A stretch of DNA of 64,000 nucleotides, from assembly GCF_900114845.1 (NCBI RefSeq), contig NZ_FOUK01000001.1, positions 658,454 to 722,453 on the forward strand, given 5' to 3'. A program made the translations under genes and the position numbers. How positions within the stretch are numbered: the first letter of the stretch is position 1; the number at the start of each line of letters is the position of its first letter. Source of the stretch: Pimelobacter simplex. Its GTDB lineage: Bacteria > Actinomycetota > Actinomycetes > Propionibacteriales > Nocardioidaceae. This document shows positions 24,933-32,504 of this stretch, in pieces. Under the pieces are notes generated by a model. That model did no database searches and was not told where the DNA came from. It saw nothing but the letters and a program-made list of their open reading frames with translations.

Positions 24933-25304
24933 ATGGTGCCTCCCCGGATCCGGCGATCGTCCCGTGCCGTGGCCCTGGCCCTCGTCCTACCGCTCCTGGC
25001 GCTCGCCGCATGTGGCGACGAGGGGGACCGCGGGAGCCGCGGAGACCGGTCACCCGGTGCTCCGGCGGACGCGGCCGCGACGCAGATCGGGCCGGCGGAG
25101 TCCGCCTGCGCGTTGCCGGTGCTGGTCCGGGTCCCCGAGAAGTGGCACGTCGAGGCGCTGACCCCGGAGATGGTGGCGCGTGCCGACGACGAGAGCCTGA
25201 CCAGCCCGGGCGGCTTCGACCTGGTGTGCTCGATCCTGGGGTCGCCCGCCGGCGTCGTGGCACCGATCGAGTCGGTCCGCGACTCGATCGAGCTGCCGGA
25301 CTGA
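24933..25304 (+). CDS. Small putative lipoprotein, unknown function
   Basis: 123 residues. A basic n-region, hydrophobic stretch and lipobox LALAAC (lipidated cysteine at about residue 24) show export and anchoring. The mature part is short, with a Gly/Arg/Asp-rich linker, two further cysteines (SACALP and LVCSIL) that could form a disulfide, and no recognised domain; it recalls a minimal DUF3558-like lipoprotein. TAGTCT lies 7 bases before the ATG, so the transcript is probably leaderless. It is convergent with the MarR gene 4 bases away. Confidence 0.7.
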   Translation: MVPPRIRRSSRAVALALVLPLLALAACGDEGDRGSRGDRSPGAPADAAATQIGPAESACALPVLVRVPEKWHVEALTPEMVARADDESLTSPGGFDLVCSILGSPAGVVAPIESVRDSIELPD

Positions 25305-25308
25305 CTCG

Positions 25309-25782
25309 CTAGCCCTCGTCGATCGTCGCCGCGAGCGTGCGCGCCGCCGCGCTCGCCTGCGCCAGCCAGCGCTCCACGACCGCGACATCGTCCGGAGTGA
25401 ACCCGTCGAGCGAGTCGCGCAGTGCCCCGGCGAGCGGCCGGAAGAAGTCGCCGGCGAGCTGCTGGGCCGAGGGGTGCAGCGCGAGCAGCCGACGGCGTCC
25501 GTCGGCCGGATCGGCGGTCCGTACGACGTGCCCGCTCGCCTCCAGCCGGTGCAGGAGGGCGGTGGTGGCGGGCGGGCTGAGCTCGATCGAGGCGGCCAAC
25601 GAGGAGGGCGTGACCGGGATGCCGCGCAGCCGGGCCTGGTGCAGGTGGGCCAGCGCGTCGACGTCGGTCGGGTGCAGCCCGTGGCGGTGGGCGAACCCGT
25701 GGGAGAAGCGGTTGAGCTCGTACGACAGCTCCTGCACCAGCGCGGGCACCGCCGTGCCCGGGTTGCCCCCGGTGTCGCTCAT
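25309..25782 (-). CDS. MarR family regulator
   Basis: 157 residues with a winged helix in the centre (PSSLAASIELSPPATTALLHRLEASGHVV, DPADGRRRL wing). It faces an MMPL exporter gene across 17 bases, and a perfect palindrome, TTCCATcATGGAA at 25793-25805, lies over the exporter start codon, so repression of the exporter and of itself is likely, relieved by an exported compound. GGAAGG upstream may serve as its ribosome-binding site. Confidence 0.9.
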   Translation of the reverse strand: MSDTGGNPGTAVPALVQELSYELNRFSHGFAHRHGLHPTDVDALAHLHQARLRGIPVTPSSLAASIELSPPATTALLHRLEASGHVVRTADPADGRRRLLALHPSAQQLAGDFFRPLAGALRDSLDGFTPDDVAVVERWLAQASAAARTLAATIDEG

Positions 25783-25805
25783 GGACCTATCCTTCCATCA
25801 TGGAA
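25781..25805. promoter_or_regulatory. MarR-type operator spanning both divergent starts
   Basis: The perfect palindrome TTCCATcATGGAA (25793-25805) contains the exporter ATG. An additional ATGGA half-site at 25781-25785 overlaps the marR start codon. On the minus strand ATAG[T/G]TCCAT appears twice, about 20 bases apart. Confidence 0.6.
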
Positions 25806-27845
25806 CTATCTGCGGTGTCCCAGCGCCTGCTCCCGTTCCTGCGTCCGCGGGTGGCGTGGGTCCTTCCGATGATCTACCTCGTCCTCGGTGGTGCGCTGAT
25901 CGGGCTCGCCGGGACGGCGCCCGTCGAGCGCGCCACGACCGACCAGCTGCCCGGCGGGTACGACTCGACGGAGGTCGCCCGGCTGGTCGAGGCGTTCCCG
26001 TCGGGGCGCGACCAGGTCGCCGTCGTCCTGTTCTCGGCGGACCGGGCCCTGAGCGACGGCGACCGCGCGGCGGTGGCGCGCGTCCTCGAGCGGGCGGCCG
26101 GCGCGGGCGCGGAGCAGGTGCCGCTCCAGCCCTCCGCCGACGGGACGGCGCTCGTCGGCGTCGTCCCCGTCGCCGAGACCGACGCGACCCGGCTCGCCGA
26201 CGACGTCGACGAGCTGCGCGCGCAGGTCCGCGAGGGGCTCCCGGACGGCGTCCGCGCGGCGGTGACCGGGCCGGCCGCGATCCAGGGCGACCTGGCCCGG
26301 GTCTTCGACGGCGCCGACCTGCGGCTGCTCCTCGTGACCGCGTCGGTGGTGGCGGTGCTGCTCATCATCACCTACCGCTCGCCCCTGCTGTGGCTGGTCC
26401 CGCTGACCGTGGTCGGTGTCGCCGACCGGCTCGCCGCCGTCGCCGCCACCCACGCGCTCTCCGGGCTCGGCGTCGCCTTCGACGAGTCCACCACCGGCAT
26501 CCTGTCGGTCCTCGTGTTCGGGGCGGGGACCGACTACGCCCTCCTGCTGATCTCCCGCTACCGCGACGAGCTCCGGCGGACGCCGAGCCGGGCCGAGGCG
26601 ATGGCGCACGCGTGGGTGCGGACCGGCGAGGCGGTGCTGGCGAGCGCCGCCACCGTCGTCCTGGCCCTGCTGGCGCTGCTGCTCTCGGCCTTCCCGACGA
26701 CCCGCGGGCTCGGGCTCGCGTGCGCCATCGGGGTCGTGGTCGCCGCGGTCGCGGTGCTGGTCGTGCTGCCCCTGGCCCTCGTCGTCTTCCCGCGCTGGAT
26801 CTTCTGGCCGCGCCGGCCCGAGGTCGGGCAGGACGCGGTCGCCGAGGGACGCACGTTCTGGCGACGGATCGGCGACGCCGTCGCTGCTCGTCCGGTGACC
26901 GCGGCGGTCGCCGGGCTCGTCGTCCTGGCCGCCCTGGCCAGCGGCATGCTCGGCATCCGCAGCGGGCTGTCGGAGGCCGACCAGTTCCTCGACACCCCCG
27001 AGTCGATCACCGCCGCCGCCCGCCTCGCCGAGTCGTTCCCGGCCGGCAGCACCGACCCCGCCGTCGTGCTGACCTCGGCGGACGTGCCCACTGTCGTCGC
27101 GGCTGCCGAGGGCGCCGACGGCGTCGAGTCCGTGCGGAAGGTGGGCGAGCACGACGGCCGGACCCGGCTCGACGTCGTCCTCGCGCACGCTCCGGGGACG
27201 GCGGACGCCCGCGCCGACGTCGCCTCGCTCCGCGCCGCGCTCGACGACCTGCCGGACACCCTCGTCGGCGGCGTCGACGCCGAGGACGTCGATATCGCCG
27301 ACGCCACCTCGGCCGACCGCGGCCTGATCCTGCCGCTCATCCTCGTCGTGGTGCTGCTCGCCCTGGGCCTGCTCCTGCGCTCGGTGGTCGCGCCGGTGGT
27401 GCTCGTGGCGACCGTCGTCGCGACCTACCTCGCCGCCCTCGGCGCCGGCTGGCTGATCGGCTCGCAGGTCTTCGGCTTCGACCGCCTCGACGTCGGCGTG
27501 CCGCTGCAGGCGTTCCTGTTCCTCGTCGCGCTCGGCGTGGACTACAACATCTTCCTCGTCACCCGGGCCGCCGAGGAGGGACGCCGGCACGGCCCGCGCG
27601 AGGGCATGCTCCGCGCGCTCGCGTCGACCGGCGGGGTGATCACCAGCGCGGGTGTCCTGCTCGCCGCGGTGTTCGCCGTCCTCGGCGTCCTGCCGCTCGT
27701 CGTGCTGGCCCAGCTCGGCATCGTCATCTGCGTCGGCGTCCTGCTCGACACGCTGCTGGTGCGGACGGTGCTGGTGCCGGCGCTCGCCGTGCGGATGGGG
27801 GACCGGTTCTGGTGGCCGCGCCGGGTGGTGCGACCAGGTCGGTAG
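25800..27845 (+). CDS. MMPL family RND-type exporter
   Basis: 681 residues with the two-fold MMPL plan: a first membrane segment near residue 22, an extracytoplasmic domain, then five helices with GAGTDYALLLISRYRDEL, followed by the same arrangement with GVDYNIFLVTRAAEEG. Such proton-driven transporters move lipids, siderophores or hydrophobic drugs outward. The conserved Asp-Tyr pairs needed for proton relay are present in both halves. The start codon lies inside the MarR operator. MarR control suggests an inducible efflux pump for a toxic hydrophobic compound. Confidence 0.92.
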   Translation: MELSAVSQRLLPFLRPRVAWVLPMIYLVLGGALIGLAGTAPVERATTDQLPGGYDSTEVARLVEAFPSGRDQVAVVLFSADRALSDGDRAAVARVLERAAGAGAEQVPLQPSADGTALVGVVPVAETDATRLADDVDELRAQVREGLPDGVRAAVTGPAAIQGDLARVFDGADLRLLLVTASVVAVLLIITYRSPLLWLVPLTVVGVADRLAAVAATHALSGLGVAFDESTTGILSVLVFGAGTDYALLLISRYRDELRRTPSRAEAMAHAWVRTGEAVLASAATVVLALLALLLSAFPTTRGLGLACAIGVVVAAVAVLVVLPLALVVFPRWIFWPRRPEVGQDAVAEGRTFWRRIGDAVAARPVTAAVAGLVVLAALASGMLGIRSGLSEADQFLDTPESITAAARLAESFPAGSTDPAVVLTSADVPTVVAAAEGADGVESVRKVGEHDGRTRLDVVLAHAPGTADARADVASLRAALDDLPDTLVGGVDAEDVDIADATSADRGLILPLILVVVLLALGLLLRSVVAPVVLVATVVATYLAALGAGWLIGSQVFGFDRLDVGVPLQAFLFLVALGVDYNIFLVTRAAEEGRRHGPREGMLRALASTGGVITSAGVLLAAVFAVLGVLPLVVLAQLGIVICVGVLLDTLLVRTVLVPALAVRMGDRFWWPRRVVRPGR

Positions 27846-27855
27846 GTTGCGGGCC

Positions 27856-28824
27856 GTGGAGCCTTCGATCGAGCTGGTCAGCGTGGCGCCGAGCCTGGAG
27901 GGCGCCGTCCCCGCGGCCCACTTCGGGGGAGCGCGACCCCGCTTCCGGCTGGACGACGGCACCCTCACCGCGCTGAGCGCGCGACTGGAGCCGGCCGGCT
28001 CGGTGGCGACCGGGCTGTCCGGCGGCGCCCGGCTGCTCGCCGCCGCACCGGACCTCGGCACCTGGCTGGCCGAGGACGGCGAGCTCGCCGTGGTCACCCC
28101 GGCCGGCCGGACCGATCTGCCGGTCGCGGCGGCCGACGCAGCCTGCCTGCTGGCCGACGGCCTGGCCCTGGTCACCGCGCCGGACCTCGACGAGCGCGGC
28201 CACCTCCTGCTCCTCGTCGACCTCGGCACGGAGGCCGCCCCGGCCCGCGTGGTCGCCGAGCACCTGGTCCGCGACGCCCACGACGCCAGCGCCCACGTGC
28301 TCGCCCACCCCTCCGGCCGGGCTGCGGTGGTCGACCTGCCGATGGGCCAGGACGGCAGCTTCGTGCTGCGCGTCGACATCACCGCCGGACCTGGTCTGGC
28401 GGTCACCGAGCTGTGCCCGGGGGAGGACGTGGTCGGCGCCGACATCAGTCCCGACGGCGAGCAGATCCTGCTGACGCCGTACCCGAGCGATCCCGAGACC
28501 GCGCGCGTGCTGCGCTGGACGGACCTGAGCGAGATGGGTCGGCTGAGCGCCGCCGACGCCGGCCTCGCGATCGGGATCGACATGTCGGGGACCTTCCTCG
28601 ACGACGACCACCTGCTGCTCGTCGACATCGAGCACGGGCTGCTCCTCGCGACGCGCGACCTCACGACGTCGCGGCCGCTCGCGCTCCCGGACCTCGACCT
28701 GAGCGACGACGACACCGACATCGAGTGGGTCTGCGCGCTCGGCGACCGGACCTTCGCCGTCGGCGCCTGGTACGCCGGAGCCGGCCGCCGGACGCTCGTC
28801 CACCGGATCACGCTCGGGAGATGA
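27856..28824 (+). CDS. Hypothetical protein with propeller-like beta repeats
   Basis: 322 residues from a GTG preceded at 7 bases by TAGGTT, so probably leaderless. The sequence is a series of beta-rich segments such as ADISPDGEQILLTPY and GTFLDDDHLLLVDIEHGLLLATRDL, typical of TolB/WD-like propellers, but repeat boundaries are irregular. No signal peptide or catalytic motif is seen, so it is probably a cytoplasmic scaffold or sensor. The terminator begins at its stop codon. It lies 10 bases after the MMPL exporter but has its own promoter. Confidence 0.72.
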   Translation: MEPSIELVSVAPSLEGAVPAAHFGGARPRFRLDDGTLTALSARLEPAGSVATGLSGGARLLAAAPDLGTWLAEDGELAVVTPAGRTDLPVAAADAACLLADGLALVTAPDLDERGHLLLLVDLGTEAAPARVVAEHLVRDAHDASAHVLAHPSGRAAVVDLPMGQDGSFVLRVDITAGPGLAVTELCPGEDVVGADISPDGEQILLTPYPSDPETARVLRWTDLSEMGRLSAADAGLAIGIDMSGTFLDDDHLLLVDIEHGLLLATRDLTTSRPLALPDLDLSDDDTDIEWVCALGDRTFAVGAWYAGAGRRTLVHRITLGR

Positions 28825-28859
28825 CGAGACCCCCGCCGGTCTCCCGGCGGGGGTCTCGT
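28824..28859. terminator. Bidirectional hairpin between the propeller-like gene and tRNA-Phe
   Basis: A perfect 16-base stem (ACGAGACCCCCGCCGG at 28824-28839, complement at 28844-28859) encloses a TCTC loop. It lies between a plus-strand gene and a minus-strand tRNA and could serve both. Confidence 0.85.
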
Positions 28860-28865
28860 GCTCGG

Positions 28866-28939
28866 TGGGCAGGGGCGGGGTCGAACCGCCGACCTATCAC
28901 TTTTCAGGCGATCGCTCGTACCAACTGAGCTACCTGCCC
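28866..28939 (-). tRNA. tRNA-Phe (GAA)
   Basis: A 74-base cloverleaf on the minus strand: acceptor GGGCAGG/CCTGCCC, D-stem GCTC/GAGC, anticodon loop CTGAAAA with GAA, T-arm GGCGG TTCGACC CCGCC. CCA is not encoded. A terminator lies immediately downstream. Confidence 0.95.
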
Positions 28940-29023
28940 GAGCAGTCGCTAACCTTACCGGAGGGTGGCGCGTCGTACGAAAGCGGCGCCGTTCCTGGAC
29001 CTCGTCACGCCTAGGCTGGCCCG

Positions 29024-29300
29024 ATGACGACGCCCGCCGAGGTCGTGCTCCGGAGGAGGCGTACGACGGGCTCGTGCCTGCCGAGATCCTCGCCGCCCGC
29101 CGGGCCGGCGTCGCCGAGCGCGTCGACCGGTGGCGGACGACGGCGAGCTCGTCGGCTTCGTGTCGGTCGGCCCGGGACGCGGGCTCGGGCACCGGATGCT
29201 GACCGAGGCCCTCGCCGCGCGGCCGTCGTACCTGCGGGTGCTCGACGGCAACGAGCGGGCGGCCGGTTTCTGCCGCCGCCCCAGCCCCGGCCTCAGCTGA
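29024..29300 (+). pseudogene. Broken GNAT-family N-acetyltransferase
   Basis: Acetyltransferase-like pieces lie in three frames in order: the N-terminal MTTPAEVVLR from the ATG at 29024, the middle APEEAYDGLVPAEILAARR in a second frame, and DDGELVGFVSVGPGRG with a final RAAGFCRRPSPG in a third, ending at the TGA at 29298-29300. The acetyl-CoA loop is shortened, so there is an internal deletion as well as two frameshifts. TAGGCT, 6 bases before the ATG, shows that the old promoter is still recognisable. The end overlaps the convergent gene by 8 bases. Sequencing error alone would not explain the missing core. Confidence 0.7.
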
Positions 29301-29631
29301 AGCAGAGCCACAGCCCCAGCAGCGTCGGCAGGACGCCGAGCGCGAGCCACGGGCTGAGCGGGCTGCGGCGGTGGATCACCAGACCCGCCGCGACCGCGAT
29401 GACCCCGAAACCGCCGGCGATCACGTTGAGGCCGATCCGCGCGGCGGTGGCCGAGTCGGGTGTCTCGAGGGCGGCGAACACGATGCCGAGCGCGAGGTGC
29501 GAGATCGTGAACACCGCCAGGGTCGACGACACCCAGCGCTGGGTGTGGGTCAGTGAGCGGTCGTTGACGGGCCGGACCGGGTGGGCCGGGTCCATCAGGT
29601 GGCGGCGGCGGGGCGCGGTCGAGGCGGACAC
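29293..29631 (-). CDS. Small membrane protein, unknown function
   Basis: 112 residues with a short basic cytoplasmic N-terminus and three hydrophobic segments (about residues 34-54, 66-86, 93-111). The arrangement is like many actinobacterial uncharacterised small integral membrane proteins. The GTG starts 3 bases after the sulfurtransferase stop, so translation is coupled. No domain is recognised. The link to sulfur metabolism or redox stress comes only from the operon. Confidence 0.75.
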   Translation of the reverse strand: MSASTAPRRRHLMDPAHPVRPVNDRSLTHTQRWVSSTLAVFTISHLALGIVFAALETPDSATAARIGLNVIAGGFGVIAVAAGLVIHRRSPLSPWLALGVLPTLLGLWLCFS

Positions 29632-29634
29632 GGC

Positions 29635-30465
29635 TCAGACCTCCACCGGTACGCCGACGAGCGAGCCGTACTCGACCCACGAGCCGTCGTAGTTGCGGAC
29701 GTCAGGCAGCCCGAGCAGCTCGTGCAGGACGAACCACGTGTGCGCGCTGCGCTCGCCCACCCGGCAGTAGACCGTGACGGGGGAGCCGTCGAGGGGGAGC
29801 CCGGCGTCGCCGTACAGGGCGCGGAGCTCGTCGTCGGGGAGGAAGCTGCCGTCCTCGGCGGCGGCGCGCGACCACGGCACGTTGACCGCGGTCGGGATGT
29901 GCCCGGGCACCTGCGGCAGCTCCTGCGGGAAGTGCGCCGGGGCGAGGATCTCGCCGCTGAACTCGGCGGGGGAGCGGACGTCGACCAGCGCGCGGACGCC
30001 GATCGCGGCGACGACGTCGTCGCGGAAGGCGCGCAGCGCGGGATCGGCCGGCCCGGCGGCGTACGACGTGGCGGGCAGGGTGACCGGCTGGGTGGTCAGC
30101 GGGCGCTGCTCGAGCTCCCACTTCTTGCGGCCGCCGTCGAGCAGCCGGACGTCGCGGTGCCCGTAGAGCTTGAAGGTCCAGTAGGCGTAGGCCGCGAACC
30201 AGTTGTTGTCGCCGCCGTAGAGGACGACGGTGTCGTCGTTCGCGACGCCCTTGGCCGAGAGCAGGGCGGCGAAGGCGTCGGCGTCGACGACGTCGCGGCG
30301 GACCGGATGCCCGAGGTCGTGGCGCCAGTCGAGGCCGATCGCGCCGGGGACGTGGTCGATGGCGTGCCGGGTCGCGTCCTCGTCGACCTCGATCACGACC
30401 AGTCCGGGCCGGCCGAGCTGCTGCTCGAGCCAGGCGCCGTCCACGAGTACGTCGGAGCGAGCCAT
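29635..30465 (-). CDS. Thiosulfate/3-mercaptopyruvate sulfurtransferase (tandem rhodanese)
   Basis: 276 residues with two rhodanese domains: an inactive N-terminal one (about 1-125) and a catalytic C-terminal one with C234 in the loop CRVGERS. The CRxGxR loop suits thiosulfate as sulfur donor. It transfers sulfane sulfur to cyanide or thiols. AGGAGG precedes the ATG. It is divergent from ohrR across 67 bases that carry a strong palindrome, so expression is probably tied to organic peroxide or sulfane-sulfur stress. Confidence 0.9.
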   Translation of the reverse strand: MARSDVLVDGAWLEQQLGRPGLVVIEVDEDATRHAIDHVPGAIGLDWRHDLGHPVRRDVVDADAFAALLSAKGVANDDTVVLYGGDNNWFAAYAYWTFKLYGHRDVRLLDGGRKKWELEQRPLTTQPVTLPATSYAAGPADPALRAFRDDVVAAIGVRALVDVRSPAEFSGEILAPAHFPQELPQVPGHIPTAVNVPWSRAAAEDGSFLPDDELRALYGDAGLPLDGSPVTVYCRVGERSAHTWFVLHELLGLPDVRNYDGSWVEYGSLVGVPVEV

Positions 30466-30494
30466 GGTGTCCTCCTGGGTAGTGCTTGCCGCAC

Positions 30495-30518
30495 CAATAG
30501 TTGGGGTACTAACTATTG
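30495..30518. promoter_or_regulatory. OhrR-type operator
   Basis: CAATAGTT (30495-30502) and AACTATTG (30511-30518) are perfect inverted arms with an 8-base spacer. They lie just upstream of TAGACT, the -10 of ohrR, and within the promoter region of the divergent sulfurtransferase gene. AT-rich palindromes of this kind are typical of OhrR sites. Confidence 0.75.
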
Positions 30519-30519
30519 C

Positions 30520-30525
30520 TAGACT
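30520..30525 (+). promoter_or_regulatory. -10 box of ohrR (leaderless)
   Basis: TAGACT ends 7 bases before the GTG at 30533, which places the transcription start at the start codon. The operator lies where the -35 would be. Confidence 0.6.
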
Positions 30526-30532
30526 AACGATC

Positions 30533-31036
30533 GTGGCAAGCGCAGAGAAATCCGTTCCGCGGACCGAGAGCCCCCTGGCCGGGGTCGACGACCCGCTGGC
30601 CCTGGAGCAGCAGGTCTGCTTCGCCCTCGCCGTCGCCTCGCGCAGCGTGATCGCCGTCTACAAACCGCTCCTCGAGCCGCTCGGTCTCACCCACCCGCAG
30701 TACCTCGTCATGCTCGCCCTGTGGGGCTCCGAGCCGCTCAAGGTCGCCGACCTGAGCCGCCTCCTCCAGCTCGATCCGGGCACCCTCTCGCCGCTGCTCA
30801 AGCGGCTCGAGGCGATCGGCTACCTGCGCCGCGAGCGCGATCCCCGCGACGAGCGCGCGCTCGCCGTCGTCCTGACCGAGAAGGGGCGCGCCCTGCGCGC
30901 CGAGGCCGAGAAGGTCCCGCCCGCCATCGTCGAGCGGCTCGGCATCGACGTCGCCGAGCTCCTCTCGCTGCACCGCCGGCTCACCGAGGTGATCGCCGCG
31001 GCCAATGCCGCCAACGGCGCCCCGACCGCGCGCTGA
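30533..31036 (+). CDS. ohrR: OhrR-type MarR regulator
   Basis: 167 residues. EQQVCFALAVASRSVIAVYKPLL puts the peroxide-sensing cysteine at C29 in the context shared by OhrR proteins, followed by LTHPQYLVMLALW, the winged helix LSRLLQLDPGTLSPLLKRLE and the DPRDERAL wing. OhrR represses until organic hydroperoxide or a reactive sulfur species oxidises the cysteine. No ohr peroxidase gene is adjacent. Instead the divergent gene is a sulfurtransferase, so a sulfane-sulfur-responsive role is an alternative. Start set by the leaderless -10. Confidence 0.88.
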   Translation: MASAEKSVPRTESPLAGVDDPLALEQQVCFALAVASRSVIAVYKPLLEPLGLTHPQYLVMLALWGSEPLKVADLSRLLQLDPGTLSPLLKRLEAIGYLRRERDPRDERALAVVLTEKGRALRAEAEKVPPAIVERLGIDVAELLSLHRRLTEVIAAANAANGAPTAR

Positions 31037-31115
31037 GGCCGGCTGAGGGGATGCGCGGACCCGGCCGGGTGGGCACTATGCTGGCCCGGCTGCGGAGGAT
31101 CCGTCCTCCCGGTGG

Positions 31116-31188
31116 GCCCCCATCGTCTAGCGGCCTAGGACACCGCCCTTTCACGGCGGGTACGCCGGTTCGAATCCGGTTGGGGGTA
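31116..31188 (+). tRNA. tRNA-Glu (TTC)
   Basis: A 73-base cloverleaf: acceptor GCCCCCA/TGGGGGT, anticodon loop CTTTCAC with TTC, T-arm GCCGG TTCGAAT CCGGT. It is followed 81 bases later by tRNA-Asp. Confidence 0.95.
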
Positions 31189-31269
31189 CGGGGTGCGTCC
31201 CGATTGGGAGCCGCACGCCGCCATGGGTTAGAGTTCCATCCGCTTCGCCCGCCAGGGAGAAGCAAGCCA

Positions 31270-31343
31270 GGCCCCGTAGCGCAGTTGGTTAGCGCGCCGC
31301 CCTGTCACGGCGGAGGCCGCGGGTTCGAGTCCCGTCGGGGTCG
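31270..31343 (+). tRNA. tRNA-Asp (GTC)
   Basis: A 74-base cloverleaf: acceptor GGCCCCG/CGGGGTC, anticodon loop CTGTCAC with GTC, T-arm GCGGG TTCGAGT CCCGT. A strong terminator follows six bases after the 3' end. Confidence 0.95.
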
Positions 31344-31348
31344 CAGAG

Positions 31349-31380
31349 AGCAAGCCCGGACCACCAGGTCCGGGCTTGCT
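31349..31380 (+). terminator. Terminator of the tRNA-Glu/tRNA-Asp transcript
   Basis: A perfect 14-base stem AGCAAGCCCGGACC/GGTCCGGGCTTGCT has an ACCA loop and is followed by GCATTT. Confidence 0.85.
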
Positions 31381-31428
31381 GCATTTCCCGGCGCGCCACC
31401 GCGTGGAGCCGACCGGCACAATGAACCC

Positions 31429-31785
31429 GTGCCGGTCGAGATGAGTCCCGAGGAGTTCGACGCGCTGGTCGACACCGCGCTCGACGACATCCCCGACGAG
31501 CTCGCCCGGCTGGTCCGCAATGTCGTGGTGCTGGTCGAGGAGGAGCCGCCCGAGGGCGAGCCCGACGACCTCCTCGGCCTGTACGACGGCGTGGCGCTCA
31601 CCGAGCGCGACAGCTCGATGCTGCCGCACCTGCCGGACCGGATCTTCCTGTACCGCGGCCCGCTGCTCGACATGTGCGACGACGAGGAGGACCTCGCCAA
31701 CGAGGTCCGGATCACCGTCGTCCACGAGGTCGCCCACCACTTCGGCATCGACGACGCCCGGCTGCACGACCTCGGCTACGCCTGA
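31429..31785 (+). CDS. Small metallopeptidase-family protein (minimal zincin)
   Basis: 118 residues of the DUF1025/zincin-like family. HEVAHHFGIDD supplies H99-E100 and H103 for zinc, with a trailing aspartate (D108 or D109) as the probable third ligand. Members are widespread in actinobacteria; substrates are unknown. A CACAAT box 6 bases before the GTG at 31429 suggests a leaderless transcript; the ATG four codons later is an alternative start. The last 10 bases overlap the convergent crcB gene. Confidence 0.85.
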   Translation: MPVEMSPEEFDALVDTALDDIPDELARLVRNVVVLVEEEPPEGEPDDLLGLYDGVALTERDSSMLPHLPDRIFLYRGPLLDMCDDEEDLANEVRITVVHEVAHHFGIDDARLHDLGYA

Positions 31786-32105
31786 GCCGCCCAGAACCCG
31801 AGGGTGCAGACGGCGAGGCCGAGCACGATCGTCGTCGCCGCGTAGGCCGCGCCGCGGACCGGGCCCAGGTCGCGGGTCTGCACCGCGAGCGACGAGTACG
31901 TCGACAGCCCGCCGCAGAAGCCGGTCCCGACCAGGGCGAGCGCGGAGCCGTCGAGGGACCAGCCGGCGCACGCCCCGAGCAGCAGGCTCGCCAGCAGGTT
32001 CGCGAGGAGGGTGCCGTGGTGCCAGCGGCCGTCGAGGCGCTGGCCGAGGTAGTAGCGCAGGGGAGCGCCCACGGCGGCGCCGAGGGCGACGAGGAGCGCG
32101 CTCAC
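31776..32105 (-). CDS. crcB: CrcB-family fluoride channel subunit (second)
   Basis: 109 residues, four membrane segments. GAPLRYYLGQRL near the N-terminus and GFCGGLSTYSSLAVQT at about 70-85 match the CrcB/Fluc pattern. The GTG overlaps the TGA of the first crcB gene. Paired crcB genes usually encode a heterodimeric fluoride channel, and each alone may be inactive. No fluoride riboswitch is seen upstream of the pair. Confidence 0.88.
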   Translation of the reverse strand: MSALLVALGAAVGAPLRYYLGQRLDGRWHHGTLLANLLASLLLGACAGWSLDGSALALVGTGFCGGLSTYSSLAVQTRDLGPVRGAAYAATTIVLGLAVCTLGFWAAQA

Positions 32106-32494
32106 AGCTCGTCCTCCTCGGGCAGCGGGGGCGCGGCCCGGCCGACGACGGTGACCGCGACGAGGCAGGAGAGCAGGGTCCCGAGCAGGTAGGCGAGAGC
32201 CAGCCCCACCCGCCCCGCCTCGAGGAGCGCCCGCCCCTGCTCGGAGGTCGCGGAGAAGGTCGTGTAGCCGCCGAGCACGCCCGGCCCCAACGCCGCGGCC
32301 CACACCGGCGAGCGCCGGGCGAGCGGGAGCAGCAGGAGGGCGGCGAGCAGGGCCGACCCCGTCACGTTCACGGCGAAGGTGGTCCAGGGGAAGCCGGAGC
32401 CGTCGTGGACCAGCTCCGTGGCCCCGTAGCGGGCGAGCGCCCCGACCGCGCCGCCGGCCGCCACGGCCAGGAGCAGGCGAGGCGACGGCGTCAT
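32102..32494 (-). CDS. crcB: CrcB-family fluoride channel subunit (first)
   Basis: 130 residues, four membrane segments, GGAVGALARYGATE at about residues 14-27, a conserved NVTGS turn and GGYTTFSAT at about 80-88. It exports fluoride together with the second subunit. The start is fixed by TAACCT 7 bases upstream (32502-32507), which reuses the stop codon of the preceding gene as its -10 box. The C-terminus is acidic (PEEDEL). Confidence 0.9.
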   Translation of the reverse strand: MTPSPRLLLAVAAGGAVGALARYGATELVHDGSGFPWTTFAVNVTGSALLAALLLLPLARRSPVWAAALGPGVLGGYTTFSATSEQGRALLEAGRVGLALAYLLGTLLSCLVAVTVVGRAAPPLPEEDEL

Positions 32495-32504
32495 GCCCAG
32501 CAGG

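Noticed and set aside
25806..29192. Very long open frame on the minus strand opposite the MMPL and propeller-like genes
   Set aside because: Product is His/Arg/Gly/Glu-rich without domains, and the frame is the mirror of real high-GC coding sequence. Similar shadows lie at 2606-4648, 10992-12941, 43874-46903 (outside the real NAD-binding gene) and 59024-62308.
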